A stretch of 64,000 bases of DNA from Arcticimaribacter sp965277835 (GCA_965277835.1 OZ255841.1:1178001-1242000); one strand, 5' to 3'; shown: positions 46,387-55,386, counted from the first letter of the stretch. The notes: generated by a model not told the origin, from the letters alone. Translations and numbers: made by a program.

Positions 46387-47811
46387 ATGAAGATTAAAGC
46401 CTTACTTAAAACACCAGCCACTGGGCAAGAAATTACTGTTAAAGGATGGGTTAGAACATTTAGAGCAAACCGATTTATTGCTTTAAATGATGGCTCAACT
46501 CTAGCCAACCTGCAATGTGTTGTCGATTTTGAAATGATGGAAGAATCGGTCTTAAAAAAAATTAATACCGGAGCAGCTCTTGAAATTAAAGGATTATATG
46601 TTGAAAGTCAAGGAAGAGGTCAATCCGTAGAAGTTCAAGTTACACATATACATGTTTATGGAGAGGCAGACCCCGAGACTTACCCTATTCAGCCAAAAAA
46701 ACATAGCCTTGAATTTCTTAGAGAAAAAGCACATTTACGAATTCGTACTGCTACATTTGGTGCAATAATGCGCGTACGTTCTGCTTTAGCTTTTGGAGTA
46801 CATCAGTTTTTTAGAACAGAAGGATTTCAATATGTAAATACACCTATTATAACGGGAAGCGATGCAGAAGGTGCTGGCGAAATGTTTCGTGTAAGTTCTT
46901 TGGACTTTAAAAATATAGACTTAAACGAATCTGGAGATATTGACTTTAACAAAGACTTCTTTGGAAAAGAGACACATCTTACAGTTTCGGGTCAATTAGA
47001 AGCAGAAACCTATGCTATGGGCTTAGGAGAGGTTTATACGTTTAGCCCTACGTTTAGAGCAGAAAACTCGAATACTACACGTCATTTAGCAGAGTTTTGG
47101 ATGATTGAACCCGAAATGGCTTTCTATGATTTGGATGATAATATGGATTTGGCTGAAAAGTTTATAAAAAACGTTTTAACCTATATACTTGAAGCGTGCG
47201 AGGAAGACCTTATTTTCTTAGATAATCGTCTTGCAGAAGAGGACAAAACCAAACCCCAAAAAGATAGGTCTGCAATGGGGCTTTTAGAAAAAATAAAATT
47301 TGTAGTTGAAAATGAATTTAAGCGTATAACCTATACCGAAGCATTTGACATTCTAAGGAATAGTACCCCTAATAAAAAAGGGAAATTCAATTTCAAAATA
47401 GACGAATGGGGAGACGACCTCCAAAGTGAACACGAACGTTTTTTAGTTGAAAAACACTTTAATTGCCCTGTTATTTTATATGATTATCCGGCAAAAATAA
47501 AAGCCTTTTATATGCGTATGAATGACGACCAAAAAACCGTTAGAGCTATGGATATATTATTCCCAGGTATTGGAGAAATTGTAGGGGGGTCGCAAAGAGA
47601 AGAACGGTTAGACGTGCTTCGAGACAGAATTAAAGCTATGGGGATTGAAGAAGAAGAGCTTTGGTGGTATTTAGATTTAAGAAGATTTGGAAGCGCACCA
47701 CATAGTGGATTTGGTCTTGGTTTTGAAAGACTTGTGTTATTTGCTACAGGAATGAGTAATATACGTGATGTTATCCCTTTTCCTAGAACTCCACAAAATG
47801 CAGCGTTCTAA
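46387..47811 (+). CDS. asnS: Asparaginyl-tRNA synthetase
   Basis: AsnRS charges tRNA-Asn directly with asparagine. An N-terminal OB-fold anticodon-binding domain (VKGWVRTFRANRF) is followed by the class II catalytic domain. Motif 2 is FRAENSNTTRHLAEFWMIEPE and motif 3 is GFGLGFERLV near residue 443. The ENSNTTRHL sequence separates AsnRS from AspRS. Length is 474 residues. rpoN follows 44 bases later on the same strand. Confidence 0.97.
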   Translation: MKIKALLKTPATGQEITVKGWVRTFRANRFIALNDGSTLANLQCVVDFEMMEESVLKKINTGAALEIKGLYVESQGRGQSVEVQVTHIHVYGEADPETYPIQPKKHSLEFLREKAHLRIRTATFGAIMRVRSALAFGVHQFFRTEGFQYVNTPIITGSDAEGAGEMFRVSSLDFKNIDLNESGDIDFNKDFFGKETHLTVSGQLEAETYAMGLGEVYTFSPTFRAENSNTTRHLAEFWMIEPEMAFYDLDDNMDLAEKFIKNVLTYILEACEEDLIFLDNRLAEEDKTKPQKDRSAMGLLEKIKFVVENEFKRITYTEAFDILRNSTPNKKGKFNFKIDEWGDDLQSEHERFLVEKHFNCPVILYDYPAKIKAFYMRMNDDQKTVRAMDILFPGIGEIVGGSQREERLDVLRDRIKAMGIEEEELWWYLDLRRFGSAPHSGFGLGFERLVLFATGMSNIRDVIPFPRTPQNAAF

Positions 47812-47820
47812 ATTCTTTTC

Positions 47821-47842
47821 TTTTTCCTATCTTTAGGAAAAA
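47821..47842 (+). repeat. Inverted repeat in the rpoN leader
   Basis: A perfect 9-bp stem (47821-47829 with 47834-47842) with a 4-base loop lies between asnS and rpoN, 13 bases before the rpoN ATG. No T tract follows, so it is more likely a leader hairpin or operator than a terminator. Confidence 0.5.
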
Positions 47843-47855
47843 GGATACTGCTTTT

Positions 47856-49301
47856 ATGTTAAAACAACAATTTCAATTAAAGTTATCTCAAAAATTATCG
47901 CCTCAGCAAATACAGCTGATGAAGATGATTCAATTGACAACTTTAGATTTTGAACAACGGCTTCAAAATGAAATTGAAGAAAACCCTGCTCTCAACAAAG
48001 GTAAAGAGGAAGAAGATAATCCTATTGACGATTACCAAGAAGACTATGAAGACAGAGAAATTATTGACACTCAAGAAATTGATATCGATGCGTATTTAAG
48101 CGATGACGAAACACCTTCTTATCAACTAAGCACCAATAATTATTCTGCAGATGATAAAGAAAAAACAATTCCCATAACTGGCGGTGTTGGTTTTCATCAA
48201 TATTTGAATAGCCAAATAAGTTCTCTTATTTTAACGCCTGATGAAAAAATAATAGCAGAATTTTTAATTGGAAGCATTGACGATAGCGGCTACCTTAGAA
48301 GAGAGTTAAATGATATTTTAGATGACTTAGCCTTTACACAAAGCATGATAGTCTCGGAAAAGCAATTGAAATTAGTGCTCGAGAAAATACAATCTTTAGA
48401 CCCCGCAGGCGTTGGTGCACGTAACCTACAAGAATGTCTTTCATTACAATTAAGTAGAAAACAAATTTCTGTTGCGCAAATCATGGCTTCAAAAATAATT
48501 AATGATGCTTTTGATTTATTCTCAAAAAAACATTTTTCAAAACTTCAAGAAAAATTTGACGTTGATGAAACTTTATTGAAACAAGGGCTAAAGGAGATTG
48601 AACGACTAAACCCTAAACCTGGGGGTGCTTTATCGGGTATTTTTCAAAATACTCATATCATCCCAGATTTTATTTTGACCATTGAAAACGGTATACTCGA
48701 TGTTTCAATTAACAAACAAAATGCACCTGACCTTCATATCTCTCCGTCTTATAAAGAAATGCTAGAAGGCTATAAAGCAGCACCACAAAAAAATAAAAAC
48801 CAGAAACAAGCAGTACAATTTATTAAACAAAAACTAGATGCTGCACAGTGGTTTATCGATGCCATAACGCAAAGATATCAGACGCTCTATCAAACCATTA
48901 ATGCTATTGTAAAGTATCAAGAAAAATATTTCCTTTCGGGAGATGAGCTACTTATAAAACCAATGGTTCTAAGAGACATTGCCGAGTTAATCCAAATGGA
49001 TATTTCTACCATTTCGAGAGTTGTTAGTAGCAAATACATCGAAACCCCCTATGGGACTAAGTTGTTAAAAAGCTTTTTCTCAGAGTCGCTAACCAATCAA
49101 GAGGGAGAAGAAGTTTCGACTTTAGAAATTAAAAAAATTCTTAAAACGCTAATTGAAAACGAAAATAAAAAAGCACCTCTAGTCGATACTAGCCTTTCCG
49201 CAGAATTATTAAAAGCTGGTTATCGAGTAGCCCGAAGAACAATAGCAAAATATCGAGAGCAAATGGGTTTTCCAGTTGCACGGCTAAGAAAAGAACTATA
49301 A
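47856..49301 (+). CDS. rpoN: RNA polymerase sigma-54 factor
   Basis: RpoN directs RNA polymerase to -24/-12 promoters and needs an AAA+ activator. The 481-residue protein has the Gln-rich region I (QQIQLMKMIQLTTLDFEQRL), an acidic region II, and region III with a helix-turn-helix. The RpoN box ARRTIAKYR lies near residue 467. No enhancer-binding activator gene is nearby. It converges with the outer-membrane barrel gene, overlapping by six bases. Confidence 0.96.
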   Translation: MLKQQFQLKLSQKLSPQQIQLMKMIQLTTLDFEQRLQNEIEENPALNKGKEEEDNPIDDYQEDYEDREIIDTQEIDIDAYLSDDETPSYQLSTNNYSADDKEKTIPITGGVGFHQYLNSQISSLILTPDEKIIAEFLIGSIDDSGYLRRELNDILDDLAFTQSMIVSEKQLKLVLEKIQSLDPAGVGARNLQECLSLQLSRKQISVAQIMASKIINDAFDLFSKKHFSKLQEKFDVDETLLKQGLKEIERLNPKPGGALSGIFQNTHIIPDFILTIENGILDVSINKQNAPDLHISPSYKEMLEGYKAAPQKNKNQKQAVQFIKQKLDAAQWFIDAITQRYQTLYQTINAIVKYQEKYFLSGDELLIKPMVLRDIAELIQMDISTISRVVSSKYIETPYGTKLLKSFFSESLTNQEGEEVSTLEIKKILKTLIENENKKAPLVDTSLSAELLKAGYRVARRTIAKYREQMGFPVARLRKEL

Positions 49302-49976
49302 CACATAAAAGATTAACCCTGCTTTTATAGCATTTAACTCTAACGGTGTTCCCGTATTTGTTTGAGTTCCGCTTTTAAAATAAGACGAAATATTATACTC
49401 TAAATAAATATTCCAAGTATTATAACCCATAGACACTTTCAATGCATGAGAAAATTTATTAACCTCATCAATTGTAGTAACAGGTAGTCCATCGAAAATA
49501 TTTAATCTACTATTAAAATTATATCTAATAATATAACCTGCATAAACTCTCCAAAACGCATGGGTCGAAGCAGTAGACGTTCGCCAGCGATACTCTATCG
49601 GCATTTCGATAGAATGTGTAACTAACCTATTCTCAGAGTCGAGTAATGCCATTTCATTTAAGCTAAATTCATAAGGATTTGGTTCTCTTTTTATAAGTGC
49701 TAAGTTAGACCCATAACTACTAAGCCCATAACCTAAACCTATTCCAATAGCTCTATTAGATTTTATGTTTAGCGGAATGTCTCTAATAAAACCTAGACCA
49801 ATGGCATAAGAAAATCCATTTAAACGGAAGTTTTCAATAGACTCGTTAGCCAACAAAAAAGAAAAATTGGCATACCATTGATCTTCTCTATATTTTTCTT
49901 CTGGCAAAGTCGAATTATCTTGAGCTCTTAAATAGCAACTCAAACAAAAGAAAATCAATACGGCATAATATTTCAT
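49296..49976 (-). CDS. Outer-membrane beta-barrel protein (PorT-like family)
   Basis: A signal peptide (about residues 1-18, ending LRAQ) precedes a region of alternating strands with Gly and aromatic residues and a C-terminal LIFYVL ending, as expected for a small eight-strand barrel. Similar proteins in Flavobacteria are annotated as porin-family or PorT-like and lie beside exbD genes, as here. I cannot show that it is the T9SS protein PorT itself. It is separated from the exbBD genes by a terminator. Confidence 0.7.
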   Translation of the reverse strand: MKYYAVLIFFCLSCYLRAQDNSTLPEEKYREDQWYANFSFLLANESIENFRLNGFSYAIGLGFIRDIPLNIKSNRAIGIGLGYGLSSYGSNLALIKREPNPYEFSLNEMALLDSENRLVTHSIEMPIEYRWRTSTASTHAFWRVYAGYIIRYNFNSRLNIFDGLPVTTIDEVNKFSHALKVSMGYNTWNIYLEYNISSYFKSGTQTNTGTPLELNAIKAGLIFYVL

Positions 49977-50075
49977 AAAGCAAAAGTAGTTGTTTTATCA
50001 AATTATTATATTTTGAGCTGCTTTAAACTTATCTAAAATAATTTGTCTGTAAATTCTAATCCCAAACAAAATAGC

Positions 50076-50113
50076 AATAAAAAATCTCCGCAAAAAATAA
50101 TTTACGGAGATTT
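50076..50113 (-). terminator. Terminator after the exbBD cluster
   Basis: A 9-bp perfect stem (50082-50090 with 50105-50113), extended by three more pairs after one mismatch, is followed on the minus strand by a run of T. It lies 30 bases after the last exbD stop codon. Confidence 0.7.
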
Positions 50114-50142
50114 AAAAAAAAGTCTATTTTTTTTTTACGTTC

Positions 50143-50625
50143 TTATTTGATGTTCTGATCGTAGGCTCCTAAACGTGTAGTATAGTTAATTTTTAGAGCA
50201 TTAACTAACCTTAGTTCTTGTTTAATATCAGAGACTAATCCCATATTGGTGTCTCCATCAACTTTTAGAGCTGTCGTCAAAACGTTTTGTAATTCTTGTC
50301 GTTTTGAAGCGCGCTCAGCAAGAACAAAAGCAGCTACGTCTTCTACTCCAGCAAATTTATCGTTTAACTGAATTCGTGCTTGGCTCCCATATTTAGTAAC
50401 ATATCTACTTGACGGTTTGCCTGCATAAATATACATTACACGGTCTTTCTTATCTAGTTTTTGAACTTGATCGGCAGCAGGTAATGTGTTTTGAACCATT
50501 AACGTATTGTCGCGCATTACAGTAGCTACCATAAAAAAGAACAGTAACATAAAAACAATATCTGGTAAAGATGCTGTTGAAACAGGAGGTAGTTCCCCTC
50601 CTTTTTTCTTTTTAAATTTTGACAT
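50143..50625 (-). CDS. exbD: ExbD/TolR-family biopolymer transporter, second copy
   Basis: The 160-residue protein has one N-terminal membrane helix (about residues 20-40) starting ASLPDIVFMLLFFFMVAT with the conserved Asp that carries protons in ExbD, and a periplasmic domain. ExbB-ExbD complexes use proton flow to energise TonB or related outer-membrane processes. It is the last of four genes on this strand, 10 bases after the first exbD. A positively charged C-terminal region follows the TolR-like core. Confidence 0.9.
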   Translation of the reverse strand: MSKFKKKKGGELPPVSTASLPDIVFMLLFFFMVATVMRDNTLMVQNTLPAADQVQKLDKKDRVMYIYAGKPSSRYVTKYGSQARIQLNDKFAGVEDVAAFVLAERASKRQELQNVLTTALKVDGDTNMGLVSDIKQELRLVNALKINYTTRLGAYDQNIK

Positions 50626-50635
50626 ATTCTAAAAT

Positions 50636-51259
50636 TTATTTTGTTTTACTAGGTTCTGCTTCAGACAGTTTTTGCGGATACATCGCTTTTACGACATCAA
50701 GTTTTGGTCTCAACCTTTCTTTATCTTCTGGTGAAGTACGTGGGTCGGAGTAACGCTTATTTGCTTCAACAAAATCCATTCCTAAGAGTGGGTTAAGTCT
50801 TACAAACTCGCGGTTTCGCAAATCGTTATATGCCGCAACCAATTCATTTTGAACAGCTATGTACACTTTATACGCAGTTTCGCGGTCATTTTTTAATGAA
50901 ATAATCGCTTTATCCGGATTATCAGACGAGCTTGTATCTTTCGCCCCTCTACAATAATCACATGCTTCATCGCCTTGCCCTCCGCCATTATCTAAAAACT
51001 CAATGGCTGCTTGACGTAGTTCACTTATATTAAGTGGTCTTTCTTCTACTAATAAGTTGTTATCCTTATTTACCACTACAGTAAAGATATTACGCTCTTT
51101 AATGATTGGTGGATCAACTACTTCATCAGTCGGGGGTAATTTTCTGTTTATCCCCGAGTCTGTTTCAATGGTTGTTGTTACAAGGAAAAAAATTAAAAGT
51201 AAGAATGCAATGTCTGCCATAGACCCAGCGTTTACTTCTGGTGCTGTTCTCTTTGCCAT
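50636..51259 (-). CDS. exbD: ExbD/TolR-family biopolymer transporter with a CxxC insertion
   Basis: The 207-residue protein starts with a Lys/Arg-rich segment and the ExbD helix SMADIAFLLLIFFLVTT with its proton-carrying Asp. The periplasmic domain is longer than in the neighbouring copy and contains an insertion with C100-DY-C103 and Ser/Asp-rich flanks (about residues 92-120). The CxxC pair could form a disulfide or bind metal. It is the first exbD after exbB and the small membrane protein. Confidence 0.9.
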   Translation of the reverse strand: MAKRTAPEVNAGSMADIAFLLLIFFLVTTTIETDSGINRKLPPTDEVVDPPIIKERNIFTVVVNKDNNLLVEERPLNISELRQAAIEFLDNGGGQGDEACDYCRGAKDTSSSDNPDKAIISLKNDRETAYKVYIAVQNELVAAYNDLRNREFVRLNPLLGMDFVEANKRYSDPRTSPEDKERLRPKLDVVKAMYPQKLSEAEPSKTK

Positions 51260-51269
51260 ATCTTATGTT

Positions 51270-51716
51270 TTAACTAATTATTTTTTTAATACTCGAAAAT
51301 ATCATTGACCCAATGGCAATGACAGCTAAGAAGTAAAACATTCTAATTCCAGTTTCTACCCATCGAGATCCTGCTGCAGAAAGTACTTCGCCGTCTTTCA
51401 TTGGAGTTTCAACGCCTTCAGAAGTAGCATAAGCTACACCCAAAACAACAAGTAGTGCTACTATAGAAGATAATGATTTTTTTAGCTTTTGCCCATTTGA
51501 TAAAAGGTTTACTAAAGAAAAAATTACAGTTGAAACAACAGCAATGATAAGGGTAGTATTAGAAAGAAGAATTAAAGGGCTTACTGCGCTATAATCTCCA
51601 GCAGCTGCTGCTGCTTTAATCTCTTCGTCACCAGCATTAATAACCATGAAAAGGAAAATAAGTCCTAGTGCTCCTAGAAGAAATGCTATTATTTTTATTA
51701 TTTTTTGAAAATTCAT
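51270..51716 (-). CDS. Small membrane protein in the exbBD cluster
   Basis: The 148-residue protein has four hydrophobic helices (about residues 6-25, 44-68, 78-95 and 120-145) separated by short polar loops, with no motif I recognise. It sits between exbB (26 bases upstream) and exbD (10 bases downstream), an order seen in other Flavobacteria. It may be an accessory part of the ExbBD complex. Confidence 0.75.
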   Translation of the reverse strand: MNFQKIIKIIAFLLGALGLIFLFMVINAGDEEIKAAAAAGDYSAVSPLILLSNTTLIIAVVSTVIFSLVNLLSNGQKLKKSLSSIVALLVVLGVAYATSEGVETPMKDGEVLSAAGSRWVETGIRMFYFLAVIAIGSMIFSSIKKIIS

Positions 51717-51742
51717 AGTTTATAAATTTTTATGGTATAAAA

Positions 51743-52501
51743 TTATTTCTTCTGTGCTACAAGAATGTCAATCAATGTGATTGATGCATCTTCCATATCG
51801 TTTACTATACTGTCAATTTTAGCAACGATATAGTTATAAAATATTTGAAGAATAATTGCTACCACAAGACCAAAAACCGTTGTCAAGAGTGCAACTTTAA
51901 TACCTCCTGCTACAAGAGAAGGTTGCATATCGCCTGCGGCTTCAATTTTGTCAAAAGCTTGAATCATACCGATTACTGTACCCATGAACCCAAGCATAGG
52001 AGCAAGAGCAATAAATAAAGATATCCAAGAAACGTTTTTCTCTAATTGTCCCATTTGAACACCTCCGTAGGCAATAACAGCTTTTTCGGCATTTTCAACA
52101 CCTTCGTCCATACGGTCAAGACCTTGGTAAAAAATAGATGCAACTGGTCCTTTTGTGTTTCTACAATGTTCTTTTGCAGCTTCAACACCATCACCCGCAA
52201 GAGCTTCTTCAACTGCTTTGGTTAATTTTTTGGTATTTGTTGTTGCTAAGTTCAAAAAGATAATTCTTTCGATTGCTATGGCAAGTCCTAAAATCAAACA
52301 GATAAGAACAATTCCCATAAAACCAGGACCTCCTTCAATAAATCGTGTTTTTAGTTCCTGTGTAAAAGAAGCTGATGATCCATCATCTTGAACAATTGTT
52401 AAAAGTACATCATCCGTAGTATTTGCGTTTATAGTATTTGCATTTACGGAAAAGCCAGTCATTAAAAGGCTGACTACAAGGGCAATGAATAGTTTTTTCA
52501 T
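51743..52501 (-). CDS. exbB: ExbB/TolQ/MotA-family proton channel protein
   Basis: The 252-residue protein has a signal-like N terminus, then a helix near residue 60, and the paired helices of the MotA/TolQ/ExbB domain: WISLFIALAPMLGFMGTVIGMIQAF and AGGIKVALLTTVFGLVVAI. The conserved GTVIGM and the Thr-rich helix line the proton channel. It heads the four-gene set exbB - small membrane protein - exbD - exbD. In Bacteroidota such sets energise TonB-dependent receptors such as the SusC-like protein at the end of the window. Confidence 0.93.
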   Translation of the reverse strand: MKKLFIALVVSLLMTGFSVNANTINANTTDDVLLTIVQDDGSSASFTQELKTRFIEGGPGFMGIVLICLILGLAIAIERIIFLNLATTNTKKLTKAVEEALAGDGVEAAKEHCRNTKGPVASIFYQGLDRMDEGVENAEKAVIAYGGVQMGQLEKNVSWISLFIALAPMLGFMGTVIGMIQAFDKIEAAGDMQPSLVAGGIKVALLTTVFGLVVAIILQIFYNYIVAKIDSIVNDMEDASITLIDILVAQKK

Positions 52502-52708
52502 TTGATAATTTTTTGGTTCTTGTTAATTTTAAAGTTTTAAAGATAAAAAAAAATACTAATTAAACTATTTTTCTATCCTTTTTTACTGGAAAAGTTACAT
52601 TATATAATGTTAAATTATGTTTAAAGTTGATATAATTAAAATAAAACACAGAAAACCTAACCTAATTGTGACCCTGAATTTATTAATTCAATACATTTAA
52701 AATTATTT

Positions 52709-54277
52709 ATGAAATACATTAAAAGAATACTTAAAGTCATTACCGTATCATTAGTAGTTTTTATCGCTATTGTTGCTGTTGTTTTTGGGGCCATATTATG
52801 GCCCACCAATGCACTAGAAACACCTAGCGTATATAAAGAAACATTTATAAAATCTATTAACATTATTGATATTAAAAAAGGTCGTTTACTTAAAAACAGT
52901 AATGTCTTAATCAGAGAAAATATAATAATAAAGATTGACACGTCTAATACTATTAAGCCTTCATTAAATAGCTTTGTTATAGATGGTACCGATAAATATT
53001 TAATTCCTGGTTTGTGGGATATGCATACACATTCGACACAACATTCCGAATGGTTACACCATCCTTTATATATAGCAAATGGAGTTACAGGAGTTAGGGA
53101 TATGTCTGGGCAATTAAATAAAAAAGATAGCTACTGGGTAGGTAGTAAAGAACGCCTTCAATGGAATAATGAAGTAACTCAAAACATCAGAGTATCACCA
53201 CGATATGTTTTACAGAGTAGTTATCAAATGGATGGTAAATATTCTGTACCTAATAATTTTCCAAATTTTTTCAAGTTAGAAAATACTCATCATGTAGATT
53301 CGCTATTAAATCACTACAAAAATGAAAACGTTGATTTTATTAAAATATATCAGCAAATACCTAAAAAATCGTATATCGATTTAGCTTTAAAGGCTCCAAA
53401 ATATGGAATACATTTGGCGGGTCATAAGCCAATATTTGTAAGCCTAGAAGATGCTATAAATCTTGGGCAAAAAAGCTTTGAACATGGTCGTATCTTTTTC
53501 TATGATTGTTTCCCAGGTGCTGATAGTTTAAGAACTTCTAATAATTGGAGGCGTTATTTTCTTGCATCAAAAAAAAATATGATAGCTTATTTTAATCAAA
53601 ATAAGGCTGACAGTCTTATGGTATTGATGAAAGAAAAACAAGCGTATTGGACTCCCACCCTTCAAACACTCAAGTTCGAAGCCTATGCACACAAAAACAG
53701 TTTTATTAACAATGAAAATTTAAAATATATAACTACAGTTAGAAAAAAGCTTTGGTGGGGTTATGATATAAATAATAACAGAGAAAAAAATTTAGCAGAC
53801 CCCTACCTTAATATTAGCGAGCAATTTTTTGAGACTTCAAAAAAACAAATAAAAAAAGCCAATGAAATTGGGGTTCCTATTATGGTTGGTACAGATATTA
53901 CCGACTCCTATACTTTTGCTGGGTTTAGTTTGCACGATGAACTATATGACTTAAGACTAAGTGGCTTATCTAATCTTGAAGTCTTGCAAAGTGCTACAGT
54001 AGTCCCAGCAAACTATACCAAATTAGAACATAAATTTGGAGCAATAGAAATTGGCAAAATGGCAGATTTAATAATACTTAATAAAAATCCATTGATTGAT
54101 ATTAGAAATACTAAAACTATTTCTGGCGTATTACTTAATGGTTTATATTATAATAAAGATAAAATTGATGAGATGAAAAATTTTACACAATCAGCTGCTT
54201 CAAGTTTTCATATGAACCTAAAAGTGTTTTTTGGTCTTTTCAATAGTCCTTTAATTCGAGTTCAGTTTGCAGATTAG
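52709..54277 (+). CDS. Membrane-anchored amidohydrolase-family protein
   Basis: An N-terminal membrane anchor (about residues 10-33) is followed by a metal-dependent amidohydrolase domain. The HxH metal ligands lie in WDMHTHS near residue 111. A candidate bridging Lys is in FIKIYQQ, further His residues are in LAGHKP and FEHGR, and the late Asp is in GTDITD. The C-terminal KFGAIEIGKMADLIIL block is typical of imidazolonepropionase/prolidase-like members. It probably acts outside the cytoplasm; the substrate is unknown. The gene is alone and rather AT-rich. Confidence 0.87.
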   Translation: MKYIKRILKVITVSLVVFIAIVAVVFGAILWPTNALETPSVYKETFIKSINIIDIKKGRLLKNSNVLIRENIIIKIDTSNTIKPSLNSFVIDGTDKYLIPGLWDMHTHSTQHSEWLHHPLYIANGVTGVRDMSGQLNKKDSYWVGSKERLQWNNEVTQNIRVSPRYVLQSSYQMDGKYSVPNNFPNFFKLENTHHVDSLLNHYKNENVDFIKIYQQIPKKSYIDLALKAPKYGIHLAGHKPIFVSLEDAINLGQKSFEHGRIFFYDCFPGADSLRTSNNWRRYFLASKKNMIAYFNQNKADSLMVLMKEKQAYWTPTLQTLKFEAYAHKNSFINNENLKYITTVRKKLWWGYDINNNREKNLADPYLNISEQFFETSKKQIKKANEIGVPIMVGTDITDSYTFAGFSLHDELYDLRLSGLSNLEVLQSATVVPANYTKLEHKFGAIEIGKMADLIILNKNPLIDIRNTKTISGVLLNGLYYNKDKIDEMKNFTQSAASSFHMNLKVFFGLFNSPLIRVQFAD

Positions 54278-54317
54278 TATAAAATATATTTAACCTACTT
54301 ACAATAAATTAAATTAG

Positions 54318-54344
54318 CTCATTCCTTTATAATGAGATATTTTT
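54318..54344 (+). terminator. Possible terminator after the amidohydrolase gene
   Basis: A 6-bp stem (54318-54323 with 54331-54336) with a 7-base loop is followed by a T-rich stretch, about 40 bases after the stop codon. The stem is short, so the call is tentative. Confidence 0.4.
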
Positions 54345-54393
54345 GAGACGCTTTATTTTGTTTTTACCGCAAACGCTTATAAACGACTACTAG

Positions 54394-54481
54394 CAGAGAG
54401 GAAGGGATTCGAACCCTCGATACGCTTTTGGCGTATACACACTTTCCAGGCGTGCGCCTTCGACCACTCGGCCACCTCTCT
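54394..54481 (-). tRNA. tRNA-Ser (anticodon GGA)
   Basis: On the minus strand the 88-base sequence folds into a class II tRNA. It has a 7-bp acceptor stem (54475-54481 with 54395-54401), a D arm with AGTGGTCGAAGGC, an anticodon stem-loop with GGA (54445-54447) in a CTGGAAA loop, a long variable arm with a 6-7 bp stem, and a TTCGAAT T-loop. The long variable arm and GGA anticodon give serine (codons UCC and UCU). CCA is not encoded. Confidence 0.95.
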
Positions 54482-54504
54482 AAAAATTTAAGCCCGAAAA
54501 TAAC

Positions 54505-54522
54505 AAAAAAAGCGTAAGCCTT
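54505..54522 (-). terminator. Weak terminator between tatD and tRNA-Ser
   Basis: On the minus strand a 5-bp stem (one G-T pair) with a 4-base loop is followed by seven T, 22 bases after the tatD stop codon. Without it, tatD transcripts could run into the tRNA gene. Confidence 0.35.
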
Positions 54523-54543
54523 AAAGATTAAAACGGCAAAAAA

Positions 54544-55314
54544 TTATACACGCCCAAATACTTTTAGTGCATTTTGCGATGTTTGTTGGCAAACCTCATC
54601 TAACGGACGTTTATATATATCGGCTACTTTGGTTGCTATATGTGTTATATAAGAACTTTCGTTACGTTTTCCTCTATAAGGAGTCGGAGCCAAATAGGGC
54701 GCATCGGTTTCTAAAACAATATGTTCTAATGGAATTTGGTTTAAAAATTTATCAATTCCCCCGTTTTTAAAGGTAACTACTCCTCCTATCCCTAATTTCA
54801 AATTATATTTTAAAGCCTGCATAGCGTGTTCAAATGTGCCTGTAAAACAGTGAAAAATTCCCGATAGCTCGCTAGGGTTATGCCCATCAAGAACTTCGAA
54901 AACTTCATCGAACGCTTCTCTACAATGAATTATAAATGGTATGTCATATTCTTTCGCCCATTGAATCTGCAAATCGAATGCCTCTTGTTGTTGGGTCAAA
55001 AAACTTTTGTCCCAATATAAATCAACACCAATTTCGCCAATAGCACAAAACGACCGTTGTTTTAGCAAAGATGATACATGAGCTAATTCTTCTTTATAGT
55101 TTTCTTTAATATGTGTGGGGTGAACACCCGCCATTAAATGTACATTATTAGGATACTGACTTTCTAAATCGAACATCCTTTGCGTATAAGAAGAATCGAT
55201 CGCTGGAATAAAAAAATCCGTTACGCCACAATCCAATGCACGTTGCATCATACGTTTACGGTCTATGTCAAACTCTTCTACATAAAGGTGTGCATGGGTA
55301 TCTATTAATTGCAT
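54544..55314 (-). CDS. tatD: TatD-family metal-dependent DNase
   Basis: The 256-residue protein has the TatD pattern: DTHAHLY at residues 5-11 with the HxH metal ligands, GEIGVDLYW with the bridging Glu, FIIHCREA, GIFHCFTG and the late ETDAPYLAP Asp. TatD enzymes are 3'-5' nucleases active on DNA with roles in repair, and some act on D-aminoacyl-tRNA. It is upstream of tRNA-Ser on the same strand. Confidence 0.94.
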   Translation of the reverse strand: MQLIDTHAHLYVEEFDIDRKRMMQRALDCGVTDFFIPAIDSSYTQRMFDLESQYPNNVHLMAGVHPTHIKENYKEELAHVSSLLKQRSFCAIGEIGVDLYWDKSFLTQQQEAFDLQIQWAKEYDIPFIIHCREAFDEVFEVLDGHNPSELSGIFHCFTGTFEHAMQALKYNLKLGIGGVVTFKNGGIDKFLNQIPLEHIVLETDAPYLAPTPYRGKRNESSYITHIATKVADIYKRPLDEVCQQTSQNALKVFGRV

Positions 55315-55319
55315 AAAAA

Positions 55320-55327
55320 CAAACGTA
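55320..55327 (-). promoter_or_regulatory. -7 promoter box for tatD
   Basis: TACGTTTG on the minus strand matches TAnnTTTG exactly, five bases before the tatD ATG, implying a leaderless or nearly leaderless message. Confidence 0.4.
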
Positions 55328-55366
55328 TAAACTTCATTGCTAAAAAATTTAAGCCTTCTAAATATG

Positions 55367-55374
55367 TATATTTG
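55367..55374 (+). promoter_or_regulatory. -7 promoter box for the retropepsin-like gene
   Basis: TATATTTG matches TAnnTTTG exactly. It ends 12 bases before the ATC codon at 55387, a spacing like that of purK (11 bases), which supports translation starting near there. Confidence 0.45.
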
Positions 55375-55386
55375 AAATAAAAAGCT

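Noticed and set aside
49296..49976. Assignment of the barrel protein as the T9SS component PorT
   Set aside because: Small barrel proteins of this type are numerous in Flavobacteria and the context (exbBD, rpoN) does not point to T9SS; only a family-level call is safe.
54394..54481. tRNA-Ser as an integration site for a mobile element
   Set aside because: No integrase, no direct repeat of the tRNA 3' end and no accessory genes are found on either side.
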